Shown here one piece after another: positions 12,838 through 23,658 of a DNA stretch of 64,000 bases. Made by a program: the position numbers and the translations under genes. Numbering within the stretch: position 1 is the first letter of the stretch; each line of letters starts with the position of its first letter. The stretch is from NCBI GenBank assembly GCA_905221605.1, contig CAJNDS010001380.1, forward strand, positions 393,501 to 457,500. Direction: 5' to 3'. Under the pieces are notes generated by a model. The model was not told the origin of the DNA. It worked only from the letters and a program-made list of their open reading frames with translations, and searched no databases. This DNA is from Symbiodinium natans (Eukaryota; Sar; Dinophyceae; Suessiales; Symbiodiniaceae).

Positions 12838-13445
12838 GAGACACACACACACACACACACATACACAGGGTCAGTTCTCTGAATTGTCGTGTCGCTTTGG
12901 GTACCTAAGAGAGGCCGCCTTGTAATGAGGACCCTAAATGGGACCCTAAAAGGGACTGTATGTTAGAGAAGTGGGAGGGTTACCAGATATACATTATATA
13001 TATATATATATATTTGAAATAGAAATTTTCCTTAGCCCTTATCGCAAGCTTTGTATCCGTATACACATACTATACATATATGTATATATGTATCTTTATA
13101 TTATATATATATATTATATTATATATTGTACATTATATATTATATATTACATATTATATATTATATATTATATATTATATATTCTGGATATGTTTTATTG
13201 TATATTGTATATTACATAGTTTATGTTATATTTTGTATATTATCTATTTTATATTTCATATTAGTATAATATATTATATGATACAATATAATATATTAAT
13301 ATATTATTGTATATTATACTATACTAGATTATATTAGATTGTAGTATTATTTGTAGTATTATTATTACCATTACATATATATATATATATATATATGTAC
13401 TTAGATCGATAGATAGATCGATGCATCTATATAGCTCTAAAATAT
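12838..13445. repeat. CA and AT-rich microsatellites
   Basis: A (CA)n run at about 12841-12861 is followed by a 400-base TATA/ATATT tract (12990-13400) with a degenerate 10-mer TATATATTAT pattern and GATA-type repeats at the right end. Apparent ORFs of Tyr/Ile are composition artefacts. Confidence 0.9.
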
Positions 13446-13818
13446 GCGTGTGTGTGTTTATGTATATTTTTTTGGATATTAATGCATATGTATGTAATTG
13501 TTTGAATCTAAATGTTGCAAAACTTATTGAGCTTTTCCCGTGCTCACCAAAAACAACCTTCAGAAGCTCAAGACTAAGCAAAGTGCGTTGAGGGCTTAGG
13601 ATTTATAAGGGTTTAGGGTTTAGGGTTTAGGGTTTAGGGTGAGGGGAGCATTGGATCCCCGAATGTAAAGGAGCCACTGCTGGGTTTAGGGTTGAAAGGC
13701 TCAGGGCTGCTTCCGGGTTTAGGGTTTAGGGTTTAGGGTTTAGGGTTTAGGTTTAGGGTTTAGGGTTTAGGGTTATAGCCCGCAACCCCTAACCCAAAGG
13801 AAGCACCGACCCTGGCAG

Positions 13819-13893
13819 GTCATGAATGTTGCAGAGCAGCTCGTGCAGATGTTGCAGGCTGCTTGGCTTTACAGTTCAAACCTTGTAAGATTT
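13819..13893 (+). CDS. Exon island
   Basis: GGCAG acceptor then VMNVAEQLVQMLQAAW, a helical-looking stretch, continuing YSSN. The codon TTGCAG followed by GCTGCT could be a GC donor at 13863. Flanked left by TTTAGGG, which is an exception to the usual orientation rule. Unrecognised. Confidence 0.45.
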
Positions 13894-14464
13894 CACATGG
13901 GGCCTAGGGTTGCTTCTTGGCCGTAAGGTTAGTAGGGGCGTAAGGCTTAGGATTACACACGTCAGCATAGGCAGTGGGCAAGATCTCGACACAAGAAATA
14001 TTTTGGCAAAGAAATCCACAGTTCGCTAGTATCTTAGGGTAGCTATATACACGGTCCCGTAGTAAGGGCCCTTAACGGGGGACCCCTTATATACTCCTCT
14101 TATTCCCTCTAAATCCCAAGAGCCCTTTAAAGAAGGTAAGGGACCATCCTCTGGGGCCGTGTACCTAGGGTTTAGGGTTTAGGGTTTAGGGTTTAGATGG
14201 TAACAGCAGCACCTTTCCCCATCCCAAGATGTGGGGAACTGGTTCGCTGCGGCTCTTACACCTTTTAGAGTCGCGGGTTTAGGGTTTTGGGTTTGGGGTT
14301 TTGGGTTTGGGGTTTGTGGTTTATGTTTCCACGAGTGCGACACCATCCAGCGACAGGAGAGGTCCCTCCGCACCCCCTCATACCCAGTGCCTCATTAGAC
14401 GGTGAGAACCCTAAACCCTAAACCCTAAACCCTAAACCCTAAACCCTAAACCCTGCAGACGAGC

Positions 14465-14631
14465 CCTAAGGCTCCAAATCTAGGTTTCCCTTTCGAAAAA
14501 ACCCCAATGAGGTACCCCTAATTTCGGAAACCTCATTTTGTGTTTGTTGTTTAGATTGTCTCTTAGAAATATCATTCCTAAAGAAATAAGCCACCAAACA
14601 GTACCTACTTTGGGCTATTTGGAGCCTTAGG
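14465..14631. mobile_element. Small inverted-repeat element, CTAAGGCTCCAAAT family
   Basis: Left end CTAAGGCTCCAAAT is complementary to right end ATTTGGAGCCTTAG. A shorter copy with the same ends and a shared CAGTACCTACTTTGGG-like interior lies at 62867-62953. An open frame (QGRQNLQLNLPTASHP) follows directly at 14660-14710. Confidence 0.7.
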
Positions 14632-14942
14632 GAAAACCTGTGCTGCGACACAAGACCCTGCAGGGGCGCCAGAACCTGCAACTCAACTTGCCTACAGCTT
14701 CTCACCCTGTTATTCCTGCTGACTTGGCCCTATTTTAGGGTTTTAGGGTTTTAGGGTTTTAGGGTTGAGAGGCTCCCTAAGCCTTAAGCGTGCTGTGATG
14801 GCGGTATATGGCATGAAAGCCTGCAGGTGAAGAGACTTCGAAGCCTTTCCCTAAACCCCCAAGCCCTGAACCCTAAACCCTAAACGCTAACCCTAAGCCC
14901 TAAGCCCTAAACCCTAAACCCTAAACCTCCTACATCGAGCAG

Positions 14943-14999
14943 GTCCAGCAGCAGCTTTTATCGACCATAGGCCTGGGCCTCTTTTGCACGTCAAGCTCA
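14943..14999 (+). CDS. Exon island
   Basis: GAGCAG acceptor then VQQQLLSTIGLGLFCTS, ending where TTTAGGG starts. It is possible that the frame begins earlier with YIEQ at 14931. Left flank CCCTAAA, right flank TTTAGGG as usual. Unrecognised. Confidence 0.45.
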
Positions 15000-15373
15000 G
15001 GGTTTAGGGTTTAGGGTTTTAGGGTTTTAGGGCTTTAGGGCTTTAGGGCTTTAGGGCTTTAGGGCTTTAGGGCTTTAGGGCTTTAGGGCTTTAGGGCTTA
15101 GGGTCTTAGGGTTTTATTGTTTTAGGGTTTTAGGGTGTTAGGGTTTTAGGGTTTAGGGTTTTAGGGTTTTAGGGTTTCAGGGTTTTAGGGTTTTAGGGTT
15201 TTAGGGTTTTAGGGTTTTAGGGTTTTAGGGTTTTAGGGTTTTAGGGTTTTAGGGTTTTAGGGTTTTAGGGTTCAATGTTTTTAAGGGTTTAGGGATTTAG
15301 GATTTAGGGTTTAGGGTTTAGGGTTTAGGGTTCAGGGTTCAGGGTTCAGGTTTCAGGTTTCAGGCTTTAGGGC
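14999..15373. repeat. Large array homogenised for the 8-mer TTTTAGGG
   Basis: A few TTTAGGG units give way to about thirty TTTTAGGG or CTTTAGGG octamers (15016-15268), then back to TTTAGGG and TTCAGGG. TTTTAGGG is the Chlamydomonas-type telomere unit; here it is a local variant block, implying slippage or unequal exchange within the array rather than a different telomerase template. Confidence 0.9.
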
Positions 15374-15994
15374 GAGGGTAGCATAGAGGTTCTACGTAGG
15401 GATTTGAAGTTTCGGCTTCTGTCTTTTGAGCTTCGGGTGAAGTGCTTGGGGTGTTCAGGGCTTCTGAAAATAAAGGTCCGGGGTGTAAGGGGTTTTGGGT
15501 TTAGGGTTAAGGGCTTAGGGCTTGAGGGTTCAGATTTCTTTTGTCTTGGAGGAGTGGACCATGACCCTGTTTTCTTTCCATGACCTTGTTTTCCTTCTTT
15601 TGCCCTAGAAGGGTCCCAAGGCACCGAACATTTGGACAGAAATGGTTAGATTCTAACTACCTTCTTGCCCAAGTGCACGCTGTTTCCCTAAACCCTAAAC
15701 CCTAAACCCTAAACCCGAAACCCTCAGGGATTCGCGACACCCTCTTCCTGTAAAGCCAAAACACCGAACGCCTTCAACCCCCTTAACTACCCTAAACCCT
15801 CAACCCTTAACCACTAAATCCTAAACCGCGAAACCCTAAACCCTAAACCCCGAAACCCTAAACCCCGAAACCCGAAACCCTAAACCCTAAACCCTAAACC
15901 CTAGACCCTAGACCCTTAACCCTAAACCCTAAACCCTAGGCTTGCACCCCCAAGCCCTATAAGCCCCTAAGCCTGCACCCCGTCGCGTCTGCAG

Positions 15995-16041
15995 GTGCCC
16001 CTCAACTCGGCCCAGGCCCTCCGCAGCAGGCGTGTTCGGGG
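15995..16041 (+). CDS. Exon island, 47 nt
   Basis: TCTGCAG acceptor, frame VPLNSAQALRSRRVR, donor GTTCAGGG. Short, but the acceptor is strong and the right flank turns into TTTAGGG variants. Unrecognised. Confidence 0.45.
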
Positions 16042-16054
16042 GTTCAGGGGTTTA

Positions 16055-16345
16055 GGGTTTAGAGCTAGGGCTTAGGGCTAGGGTTAAGGTTTTAGGGGTT
16101 TTGGGGTTTCGGGGTTTTGGGGTTTAGGGGTTTAGGGGTTTAGGGGTTTAGGGGTTTAGGGGTTTAGGGGTTTAGGGGTTTAGGGGTTTAGGGGTTTAGG
16201 GGTTTAGGGTTCGGGGTTCAGGGGTACAGGGTTGAGGGTTGAGGGATAAGGGTTGAGGGTTCAGGGTTCAGGGTTGAGGGTCAAGGGTTGAGGGAGAAGG
16301 GTTGAGGGTCCATTGTTCAGGGTTGAGGTTTCAGGGTTTAGGGTT
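16055..16345. repeat. Array of TTTAGGGG octamers and TTGAGGG variants
   Basis: About eleven TTTAGGGG units (16120-16210) followed by TTGAGGG/TTCAGGG units. A second 8-mer variant block within 1 kb of the TTTTAGGG block. Confidence 0.9.
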
Positions 16346-16687
16346 GAGGCTTAAGGATGGAGGGTTTTTAGGGCTTGGGGATGAGAGTTCAGGGTTTAGG
16401 CCGAGGCCCTATAGGGTTTCGGGGGCTTCCAAGGGCTCTAAGTAGGGCAGGTTCATGACCTGGGCACACAGCCCTCGTCCCAACCTCACCCCAAAGGAAT
16501 CTCCGCAAACAGTTCTATAAGTTCTAAAGTCATACGGAGTATTTCGGGGTGGGGGTACCCCACACTCCAAAACCCTAAATTTGTGGGTTTTAGTAGAACC
16601 CTAAGACCCTAAACCTTTAACTCGAAACCCTCCCCCCCTCCTTGAGAGGGGGGCTGGGGCATCCCTGAAAACCTTCTCCCAAAACCC

Positions 16688-16940
16688 CTAAATCCCCAAA
16701 ACCCTAAACCCTCAACCCTCAACCCTCAACCCTAAACCCTAAACCCTAAACCCTAAACCCTAAACCCTAAACCCTAAACCCTAAACCCTAAACCCTAAAC
16801 CCTAAACCCTAAACCCTAAACCCCACCCCTCCGTAAACCCTAAACCCCAAACCCCAAACCCCAAACCCCAAACCCAAACCCACACCCTAAACCCCAAACC
16901 CCAAACCCTAAGCCCCAGACCCTAAACCCCAAACCCTAAC
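16688..16940. repeat. CCCTAAA array with CCCCAAA tail
   Basis: About 19 clean CCCTAAA units, then ACCCCAAA variants, ending immediately before the CAG acceptor of the next coding island. Confidence 0.92.
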
Positions 16941-16944
16941 CCAG

Positions 16945-17068
16945 CGGCCACGACAATTTCCGCTACCCGGTGCTTGGCACCAGTACGGTCCCGCCTGGCT
17001 AACACAACGGATGTCTGTGAGCGACTGGAGTTGGCCGGCCTCCAAACCCTAACTATGCGCATGAATGT
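16945..17068 (+). CDS. Exon island
   Basis: CCCAG acceptor; the best frame includes ATTISATRCLAPVRSRLA and LERLELAGLQ-like residues (CERLELAGLQTLTM). Helical repeat-like in appearance. The donor is uncertain, so the right edge is approximate. Unrecognised; probably upstream of the exon pair at 17150-17431. Confidence 0.45.
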
Positions 17069-17149
17069 AGCCCCTAACCCCTAAACCCTAAACCCTAAAC
17101 CCTAACCCCAAACCCTAAACCCTTTAGCCCGAATTGAATAATAAGTCAG

Positions 17150-17274
17150 CTCTTCTTCCACCCATTCACTCATTGGCATTGGGCCAAGGCACTCGCAACC
17201 CAAATTCGCGTCGAAGCTCCTGCGCAGCAAGAACGGCGAGGTCGAGCTCGCAGCGAAGCGTATCACGAATCTGG
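17150..17274 (+). CDS. Exon joined to the next across a heptamer-only intron
   Basis: AGTCAG acceptor at 17148-17149. One nucleotide, 41 codons and one nucleotide: residues include IGIGPRHSQPKFASKLL and GEVELAAKRITN. It ends CTGG directly before GTTTAGGG. The final G pairs with TC of the next exon to give Val, so phase is preserved. Protein family unknown; basic and helical. Confidence 0.65.
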
Positions 17275-17313
17275 GTTTAGGGTTTAGGGTTTAGGGTTTA
17301 GGGTTTAGGGTAG
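17275..17313 (+). other. 39-nt intron composed only of TTTAGGG units
   Basis: Sequence is five TTTAGGG-type units starting GTTTAGGG and ending GGGTAG, so it supplies its own GT and AG. Reading through is impossible because the 7-nt unit puts TAG in every frame. Removing it joins two open frames in phase. Inferred from sequence only. Confidence 0.6.
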
Positions 17314-17431
17314 TCTTCCATCATGCGCGGCACCAGTTTGGCACCGCGGCCTTCGCCTTGCACATGCGCAAGCACGGCTTGATTACCAAATTCGACAGCT
17401 TCGCGCAAGAAGCCGTGTCGGCTTGGCCCAG
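17314..17431 (+). CDS. Exon, continuation of the 17150 exon
   Basis: Reads VFHHARHQFGTAAFALHM then RKHGLITKFDSFAQEA and ends AG before a GTATCT donor. Highly protein-like with aromatic and His residues. No family recognised. The next acceptor (CAACCAG at about 17805) leads to a Pro/Arg-rich frame. Confidence 0.65.
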
Positions 17432-17458
17432 GTATCTATGCACAGCCACGAAGCTCTA

Positions 17459-17792
17459 AACCCTAAACCCTAAACCTCAAACCCTGACCGCGTAACGCCA
17501 AGCCCTAAACCCCAAGCCATAAACCCTAAACCCCAAATCCTAAACCCTAAACCCCAAACCCTCAACTCCAAACCCTTCTAAACCCTAAACCCCAAACTCA
17601 ACCTAAACCCCAAACCTTAAACCCTGAACCCCAGGCCATAAACCCTCAACCCTAGACCGCAAACCCTAAACTCCAAACCCCAAACCCTAAACCCTAAACC
17701 CCAAATCCTAAACCCTAAACCCCAAACCCTGAAACCCCTAAACCCCAAATCCTAAACCCTAAACCCCAAACCCTGAACCCCCAAACCCCTGG
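17459..17792. repeat. Degenerate CCCTAAA/CCCCAAA array
   Basis: Units alternate between CCCTAAA and CCCCAAA with a higher-order 14- to 21-base periodicity. Forms the intron following the 17431 exon. Confidence 0.85.
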
Positions 17793-18402
17793 AGCATCAA
17801 CCAGAAATCGGAGAGAGGCGCTGCCGCCCTCCCCTCCAGGCGATCAGTGCATGCCTCGGTCTGACCCAGGGGCGTTTAGGGTTTACAGGGTTTATAGGGT
17901 TTAAGGTTTCGGGTTTAGGGTTTAGGGTTTAGGGTTTCGGGTTTAGGGTTTAGGGTTCAGGGTTTAGGGTTTCGGGTTTAGGGTGTAGGGGGTTTATAGG
18001 GGTTTAGGGTACCCGAAGCCCTGAGCTCTTGACCCCGACATTGCCCAGGCGGTACTTAAACATCACCTGGCTGGTGAGCGCAGACCGCTCACATGAGGGG
18101 TTAGGGTTTACATTGGGCCACGCCGCTTTCTACGGTGAGGCGACAGAGGAGGAACCACCTTCGCCCGAAGCCTAAGTTTTTCTTATCACTACCTCAAAGC
18201 CTCAACCCTTCTCACTTCTCAACCTTTTTCAACAACCCTAAACCCGAAACGCTAAACTCTTCTCAACCATAAACCTTAATACAAAAAAACCTAGACCTTA
18301 AATCCTAAACCCTAATCTCTTCTCAACCCTAAACCCTGAACCCTAAACGCTAAACCCTAAACCCCTCTGTGGCGACCAAGGAGCCAACCGTTCATGCAAC
18401 AG

Positions 18403-18454
18403 GCCGCCCTCCTCTGTGCAGCGCTTCAGCAGGCCCCTGGGAAGAAGTTGTTGG
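18403..18454 (+). CDS. Exon island
   Basis: AACAG acceptor, AALLCAALQQAPGKKLL, then G|GTTTAGGG. Hydrophobic then basic. Unrecognised. Upstream at 18120-18175 another frame (GHAAFYGEATEEEPPSPEA) ends in TAA and could be a gene end. Confidence 0.45.
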
Positions 18455-18588
18455 GTTTAGGGTTTACTGTAGGGTTTAGGGTTGGGAAGAGTTTAGGGTT
18501 AGGGGCCGCGCTTTTGCTTATTGTTTTTTGAGGGTTGTGTTTCAGCTATCAGTTGTTTCGTTTTAGGGGTTCGGGCTGTGTATGTATA

Positions 18589-18708
18589 TGTGGTCAGTTC
18601 TCCGAGCTCTGGTCCCTTTGCGGGTGCCCTGAATAATATGGGGGCCTGGCCGCCTTATAATAGTGACCTCAAAAGGGACCATAATTTAGAGCAGTGACCA
18701 TTTATATA
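18589..18708. mobile_element. Small element, GTCAGTTCTC family
   Basis: Left end GGTCAGTTCTCCGAGCTCTG, core GGCCGCCTTATAATA, right end AGAGCAGTGACCAT. The same order of motifs occurs at 12868-12975 and 11629-11725, so three copies. A microsatellite of TATCTA units follows to 18822. Confidence 0.6.
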
Positions 18709-19208
18709 CATCTATACATCTATACATCTATATATCTATATATCTACATATCTATATATCTATCTATCTATCGATCTATCTGTATATATATATATATATT
18801 ATATATATATATATATATATATTGTTAATGTTTCGTTTGGGTTTTTTTAATACGCATCCTAGGGCTTGAGTTTTTCACGGCTTATGGGTTTAGGGTTTAG
18901 GGTTTAGGGTTTAGGGTTTAGGGTTTAGGGTTTAGGGTTTAGGGTTTAGTGTGTTGCGGGCTCAGCCTTTCACAGGGTCTAAGCCCTCATGATACTGTGG
19001 GAGATAGTTGTACTGTTGTATTAGGTTTAGGGTTTGTTTAGGAGTGTAGTTGACTAGGGTGTTCAGACTCAAAGCTTGTGCTCTAGGGTTGGGGGTCCAA
19101 GGTTCAGGGTTTCAGGGTTCGGGGCTTCGGAACACAAGCCTTCTAGACCCTAATCGCACACGCCCTAGGCGCCTGGACCCCGAAACCCACAACGCCCTCA
19201 ACTGTCCC

Positions 19209-19407
19209 TAACCTGAACCCTAAACCCTAAACCCTAAACTCCTAAACTCCTAAACCCTAAGCCCTAACTAAACCCTAAACCCTAAACCCTAAACCCTAAA
19301 CCCTAAACCCTAAACCCTAAACCCTAAACCCTAAACCCTAAACCCTAAACCCTAAACCCTAAACCCTAAACCCTAAACCCTAAACCCTAGCCCTAAACCC
19401 TAAACCC
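19209..19407. repeat. Longest clean CCCTAAA array
   Basis: More than twenty near-perfect CCCTAAA units, directly left of the coding island at 19424. Confidence 0.95.
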
Positions 19408-19423
19408 CTCAACAGCTGCCCAG

Positions 19424-19508
19424 GTGGCAGACTCCTCGCCGAGCGTTGCCTCCTCCTCGCGGCGCACGACGCAGTCGGAGCTGTGAGCGGCGCCTGGGTG
19501 CGATCAGG
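19424..19508 (+). CDS. Exon island
   Basis: CCCAG acceptor; frame GRLLAERCLLLAAHDAVG followed by AVSGAWVRS, ending before GTTTAGGG. Two other frames are also open, so frame choice is by protein character. Unrecognised. Confidence 0.45.
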
Positions 19509-21123
19509 GTTTAGGGTTTAGGGTTTGGGGCTAGGGTTTAGGGTTTCGGGTTTAGGGTTTATAACTGAGGGCTTCGGGCTCAGGGATCTTGGGGCCCTTA
19601 GGAGATTTTCAGGGTTTGAGGGGGTTCAGGGTTTGGGGTTTAGGGTTTAGGGCTTGTAGGGTTTAGGGCTTGTGCTTCAGGGTTCTTGGACGAGTAGAGT
19701 AACCTTAAACCTTTTGGGGGTATCATGATCCCTATAAAATCCCAAACGGGAACCTTTTGGTGACCTTGGGAGACTTTCAGGGTTTAGATCTCATGGTTCA
19801 GGGGTTTGTTAGGGTTTGGTTCATGTTCCACGCGCAGCACCGCGTGGGATGTGTCTGCGAGCACCTAAGTTCTCGTCCCTTCCCAAGGCACGCACCTGCA
19901 TCTTTGGCCTTGGTGGGTTTAGGATTAAAAACCCTAAGCCCTAAACCCTAAACCCCAGACCCTAGACCCTAAACCCTAAACCCATAGGGTTGCGAGCTTG
20001 AGGCTCTAGCGTTGGGGGTTTGGGTTCAAGCCACTCGATCCAAGCCCGGTGTGTAACCCTGAATCACTGAACCGAAAGCTAAACCCTAAACCCTAAACCG
20101 CCCTGATTTCCATCTTGCATACACCGTTGCACGAGGGCTCCGTCAGACCGAGAGGGCTCATGTTCCGCTTGGGGGAACAGGCAGCCCTAAACCCTAAACC
20201 CTAAGCCCTAAACCCTAAACCCTAAACAGGTGTCTGATTCCGTTCTGCGTTAGCGGCGAGCTCAACAACATCCTTCCACTTCCCCAACAATGAGAGCATG
20301 ACAGGGCCACAAAAACACATGCTGAGCCCAGTGCTGCGAAAGCAATGGGTTTAGGGTTTAGGGTTTAGGGTCTAGGGTCTAGGGTCTAGGGTCTAGGGTT
20401 TAGGGTCCGCAGCTCGCTCAAGGAGCAGAAAACTCCAGGTAATGTTTTCGGGCGTGGGGCTTTCGAGCGTTCAGGGCTCCAGAAGGTTTCCTATACAGTT
20501 TTCATGGACCTTTAGGGTTAGGACAGCCACGAGGGACCAGAATTCATATCAACCCCCCCCCTCCCCCGCCCCCCATCATTCTCAGGGAAGTTGCATGGTT
20601 CTAAGAGTAGTTCTATGGTCCCTTAGTATGGGCCCTTATCTTCTTTATGGCCCATATCACGGGACCACGGAACTACCCCTAAACCCTAAACCCTAAACCC
20701 TAAACCCTAAACCCTAAACCCTAAACCCTAAACCCTAAACCCTAAACTTCATGGTCCCTTGATGTGGGCCCTTACCCTCTTTGCAGTCTTTGCAGGGCTC
20801 TGAAATATGGCCCCCTGTGGGTTTTTTTTTGGGGTATAGAAGGGTTCCCAAGCTATAAACTCATGTTAGGCAATGCGTACCCCGTACAGCAAGAGACCCC
20901 TTGCTACATATATGTATATATATATATACACATGTGCACACGCACACACACACACACAGCATTTCCCCCATATGTACATATGTACGTGTGTATACTTTCC
21001 CCTAACCCCAGACCCTAGACCGTAGACCCTAAACCTTGACCCCCTAAACCCTAAACCCTACACACCAGAACCCCAACCCCAAACTCCAACGCCCTAAACC
21101 TTAGACTGAACTGGCCTACCAAG

Positions 21124-21216
21124 GAACTTTTCGTTGGACCACCTGATCGTCGTTTTAACTGGCAAGCAGATGTTGCGAGGGGCTTGTCATCCTCGTGCAA
21201 GTTGCTCGGGCATGCG
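21124..21216 (+). CDS. Exon island
   Basis: ACCAAG acceptor; ELFVGPPDRRFNWQADV then ARGLSSSCKLLGHA, ending before GTTTAGGG. Looks like a folded-domain fragment; unrecognised. Confidence 0.5.
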
Positions 21217-21450
21217 GTTTAGGGATTTAGGTCTTTTAGGGTTTGGGGTTTAGGGTTTAGGGATTTAGAGATTTAGGGATTTAAGGATTTAGGGATTTAG
21301 GGATTTAGGGATTTAGGGATTTAGGGATTTAGGGATTTAGGGATTTAGGGATTTAGGGGTTTAGGGGTTCTAGGGGTTCTAGGGGTTCTAGGGGTTCTAG
21401 GGGTTCTAGGGGTTCTAGGGGTTCTAGGGGTTCTAGGGGTTCTAGGGTTT
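21217..21450. repeat. Array with TTTAGGGA and TTCTAGGGG sub-blocks
   Basis: About twelve ATTTAGGG octamers followed by ten TTCTAGGGG nonamers, each sub-block homogeneous. Confidence 0.92.
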
Positions 21451-21846
21451 AGGTTTATAGGATTCAAGGCTTAGGGGATTGGGGTTTAGGGTTTGGCATG
21501 GGGTTTGGCTTTGGGGTTTAGGTCGTTTCAGGTTTGCGGGTATTCGGGTTCATGGGGCTTCGGGCTCAGGGGCTTAGGGTTTTCGGGGTTTAGGGTTTCG
21601 GGTTTAGGGTTTGGGGCTTAGGGTTTAGGGTTTAGGGTTTAGGCTTAGGGTTTTATGATTCAGGGTTTAGCGCTGTAGGATTCAGGGGTTTCGTCTTTTA
21701 GAGTTTCGGCTTTAGTGTTGCCAGTCAGACAGATTTGGCCTTCGACTGCGGATCCCCACACGCGGATCCCCACACCTGCCATGTAGGCGGTTTTGGGTTT
21801 AGGTTTTAGGGCCAAATCCGAGCATCTTGACTTCTCTCCCTCGCAG

Positions 21847-21934
21847 CACGCCGGTTTTTGGCATCGCGATGCCTGGCCTTCTGCAAGCGTCTGGTTTTGG
21901 GCTTCTAATTGCTGAAGAACCTCCAACAAAGTAG
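21847..21934 (+). CDS. Exon island ending in TAG
   Basis: CCCTCGCAG acceptor; TPVFGIAMPGLLQASGFG then LLIAEEPPTK and TAG at 21932. Hydrophobic with a Gly-rich centre. A complementary-strand frame across the same bases is a shadow. Unrecognised. Confidence 0.45.
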
Positions 21935-22734
21935 AAATATTCTTCCTCATATTCGGGCTCCATGTATTGTTCGGGGTTCCGATATTGCGTTTGTTTTGCT
22001 TTGTGTTTTGGGTTGTGGGTTGGGGGGGGGGGGGGGGGTGTAGCAGTTCAAGCACTCATGTGTACCTCTGCCTCAACTTTATTCAGGCCCAGGCCTGCCC
22101 TGTTCATTCACAGGCTAGATTCTCAAACTCTAGAGGCATCCTATCCACAAGCCCAAAGTCGCAAAGCGGTCTAAGGTTTGAGCTTAATTAGGCTTCATGG
22201 GTTTGGGGTTTCGAGCTGAGGTTCTGAGGTTGGTTACTTGGACTTAAGGTTATGCTGTTTTTCGGCTTTAGGTTCTACCAACATGTCGTAAGAAGTAGTG
22301 GTCTTTCGGTGTCTTCGAGCTTCGCAGGGCTTTATGCGTCTAGATCTTGGGGTTAAGTGCTTAGGGCGTAGGGCGTAAGGTTTAGGTTTATGAAGAGACT
22401 TATTGGGTTTACAATGGGGCTGAGGGTCTTTCATGTGGGCGGCAGAAGACTGAAGAGGCCGATGCATGTGTAAAGAAGGCCTTGCCCGTACCAAGGGCAT
22501 TACATGAGCTGAGGCCCTTTCTGGCCAGGGGCTGCGGTTTAGGGATTGGGTTTTTGTTTCGAATGTACCGGTGTTCAGGGTACCCTAAACCCTAAACCCT
22601 AAGCCCTAAACCCTAAACCCTTTCTGACTGGGGGGCACCTGGCCAAGGGTTGATGGATTGGGGCTTGCTTGGAGGTTCAGCATACTTAGTAACCCATTAT
22701 AAGTTAGTTATAACCCACATACAAGAGATGAAAT

Positions 22735-22872
22735 GATCGGGGAAAAGCCGACAAAGGCTCAGACATGGTTTGAGAGAAGCCCAAAAAGGCTCGGTCCGGG
22801 AGAAGCCCAAAAAGGTTCAGAAATGATCCTGAAAAATCCAAAAGGCTCAGAAATGGTCCAGGAGAAGACAAA
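22735..22872. repeat. Minisatellite, about 35-bp unit
   Basis: Four degenerate units built on GAGAAGCCCAAAAAGGCTC and CAGAAATGGTCC. An open frame over it is a translation of the repeat. Confidence 0.75.
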
Positions 22873-23029
22873 CTTCCCCTTCAAGGGTCTCCGAATACTA
22901 TTTTGCCCTGAAAATTGAAAACTACGACCCCCCCCCCTTGCCCAAAACCAGGCTGAAAAGGTCGCGGGGCTGGCCCTTCAACACTTTCGACTTCGGAAAG
23001 GGGGGTATCCGCTTTCAAGGCCCCGCCCC

Positions 23030-23130
23030 AGATGTTCAGGACAGTCCCAGACGCCGCCCCCCCAGACGCTGCCGGACGCCCCCCAGACACCCCCGGACGC
23101 CCCCTTCCAGACTCCCCCACACGCCACCGC
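23030..23130. repeat. C-rich minisatellite, CCCCAGACGC type
   Basis: Nine or so CCCCCAGACGC/CCGGACGCCC units. It lies between two direct copies of a CTTTCGA...GGGGTATCCG...TTTCAAGGCC segment (22983-23024 and 23161-23204), so the whole may be a duplication. Confidence 0.7.
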
Positions 23131-23559
23131 ACGCCCGCGGTTGGGTTTAGGTTCTACAGAAACTTTCGATTTTGGCCTTCGCAAGGGGGTATCCGGTTTC
23201 AAGGCCTCTCAAACGAACTTCGACGGGGCCCTCCTGTGACCCTCTCAGCCCTAAACCCCCGAAAGCCCACAGCCTGAATCCGCGCATCTCCGCACCTGAC
23301 ATGCCTTTAAAAGGGTTTAGGGATATTGTGAGGCTCTGTTAGGGTTTAGGGTTTAGGGTTTAGGGTTTAGGGTTTGGGGTTTGGGGTTTAGGGTTTAGGG
23401 TTTAGGGCCCCCTTAAGCCAGAAAGAGCCATCTATTTAATGCACGGAGACCTTCGGGGACCCATCAGCACCGAGGCGTGCTGATGGGCCCTGAAACTTCG
23501 CCTATGTGCACACTGGGCCCAGATGGCTGAAGGCCTTGCGGTCCTGAAATGTTGACAGC

Positions 23560-23658
23560 TTGCTACTATTTGCTTAAGAACCCCAAAAGAAAAAATCTCA
23601 TTTTCCCTGAATAAGGAAGATTTGTTACATTTTTCCGGGGTTCTGAAACAAATAGTAG
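23560..23658. mobile_element. Small inverted-repeat element, CTACTATTTGCTT family
   Basis: Left CTACTATTTGCTTAAGAACC, right GGTTCTGAAACAAATAGTAG. Related ends at 826-952, 34385-34475, 37852-37970 and 61770-61790. Confidence 0.7.

Noticed and set aside
12971-13337. Tyr/Ile-rich open frames
   Set aside because: Translations of an AT microsatellite.
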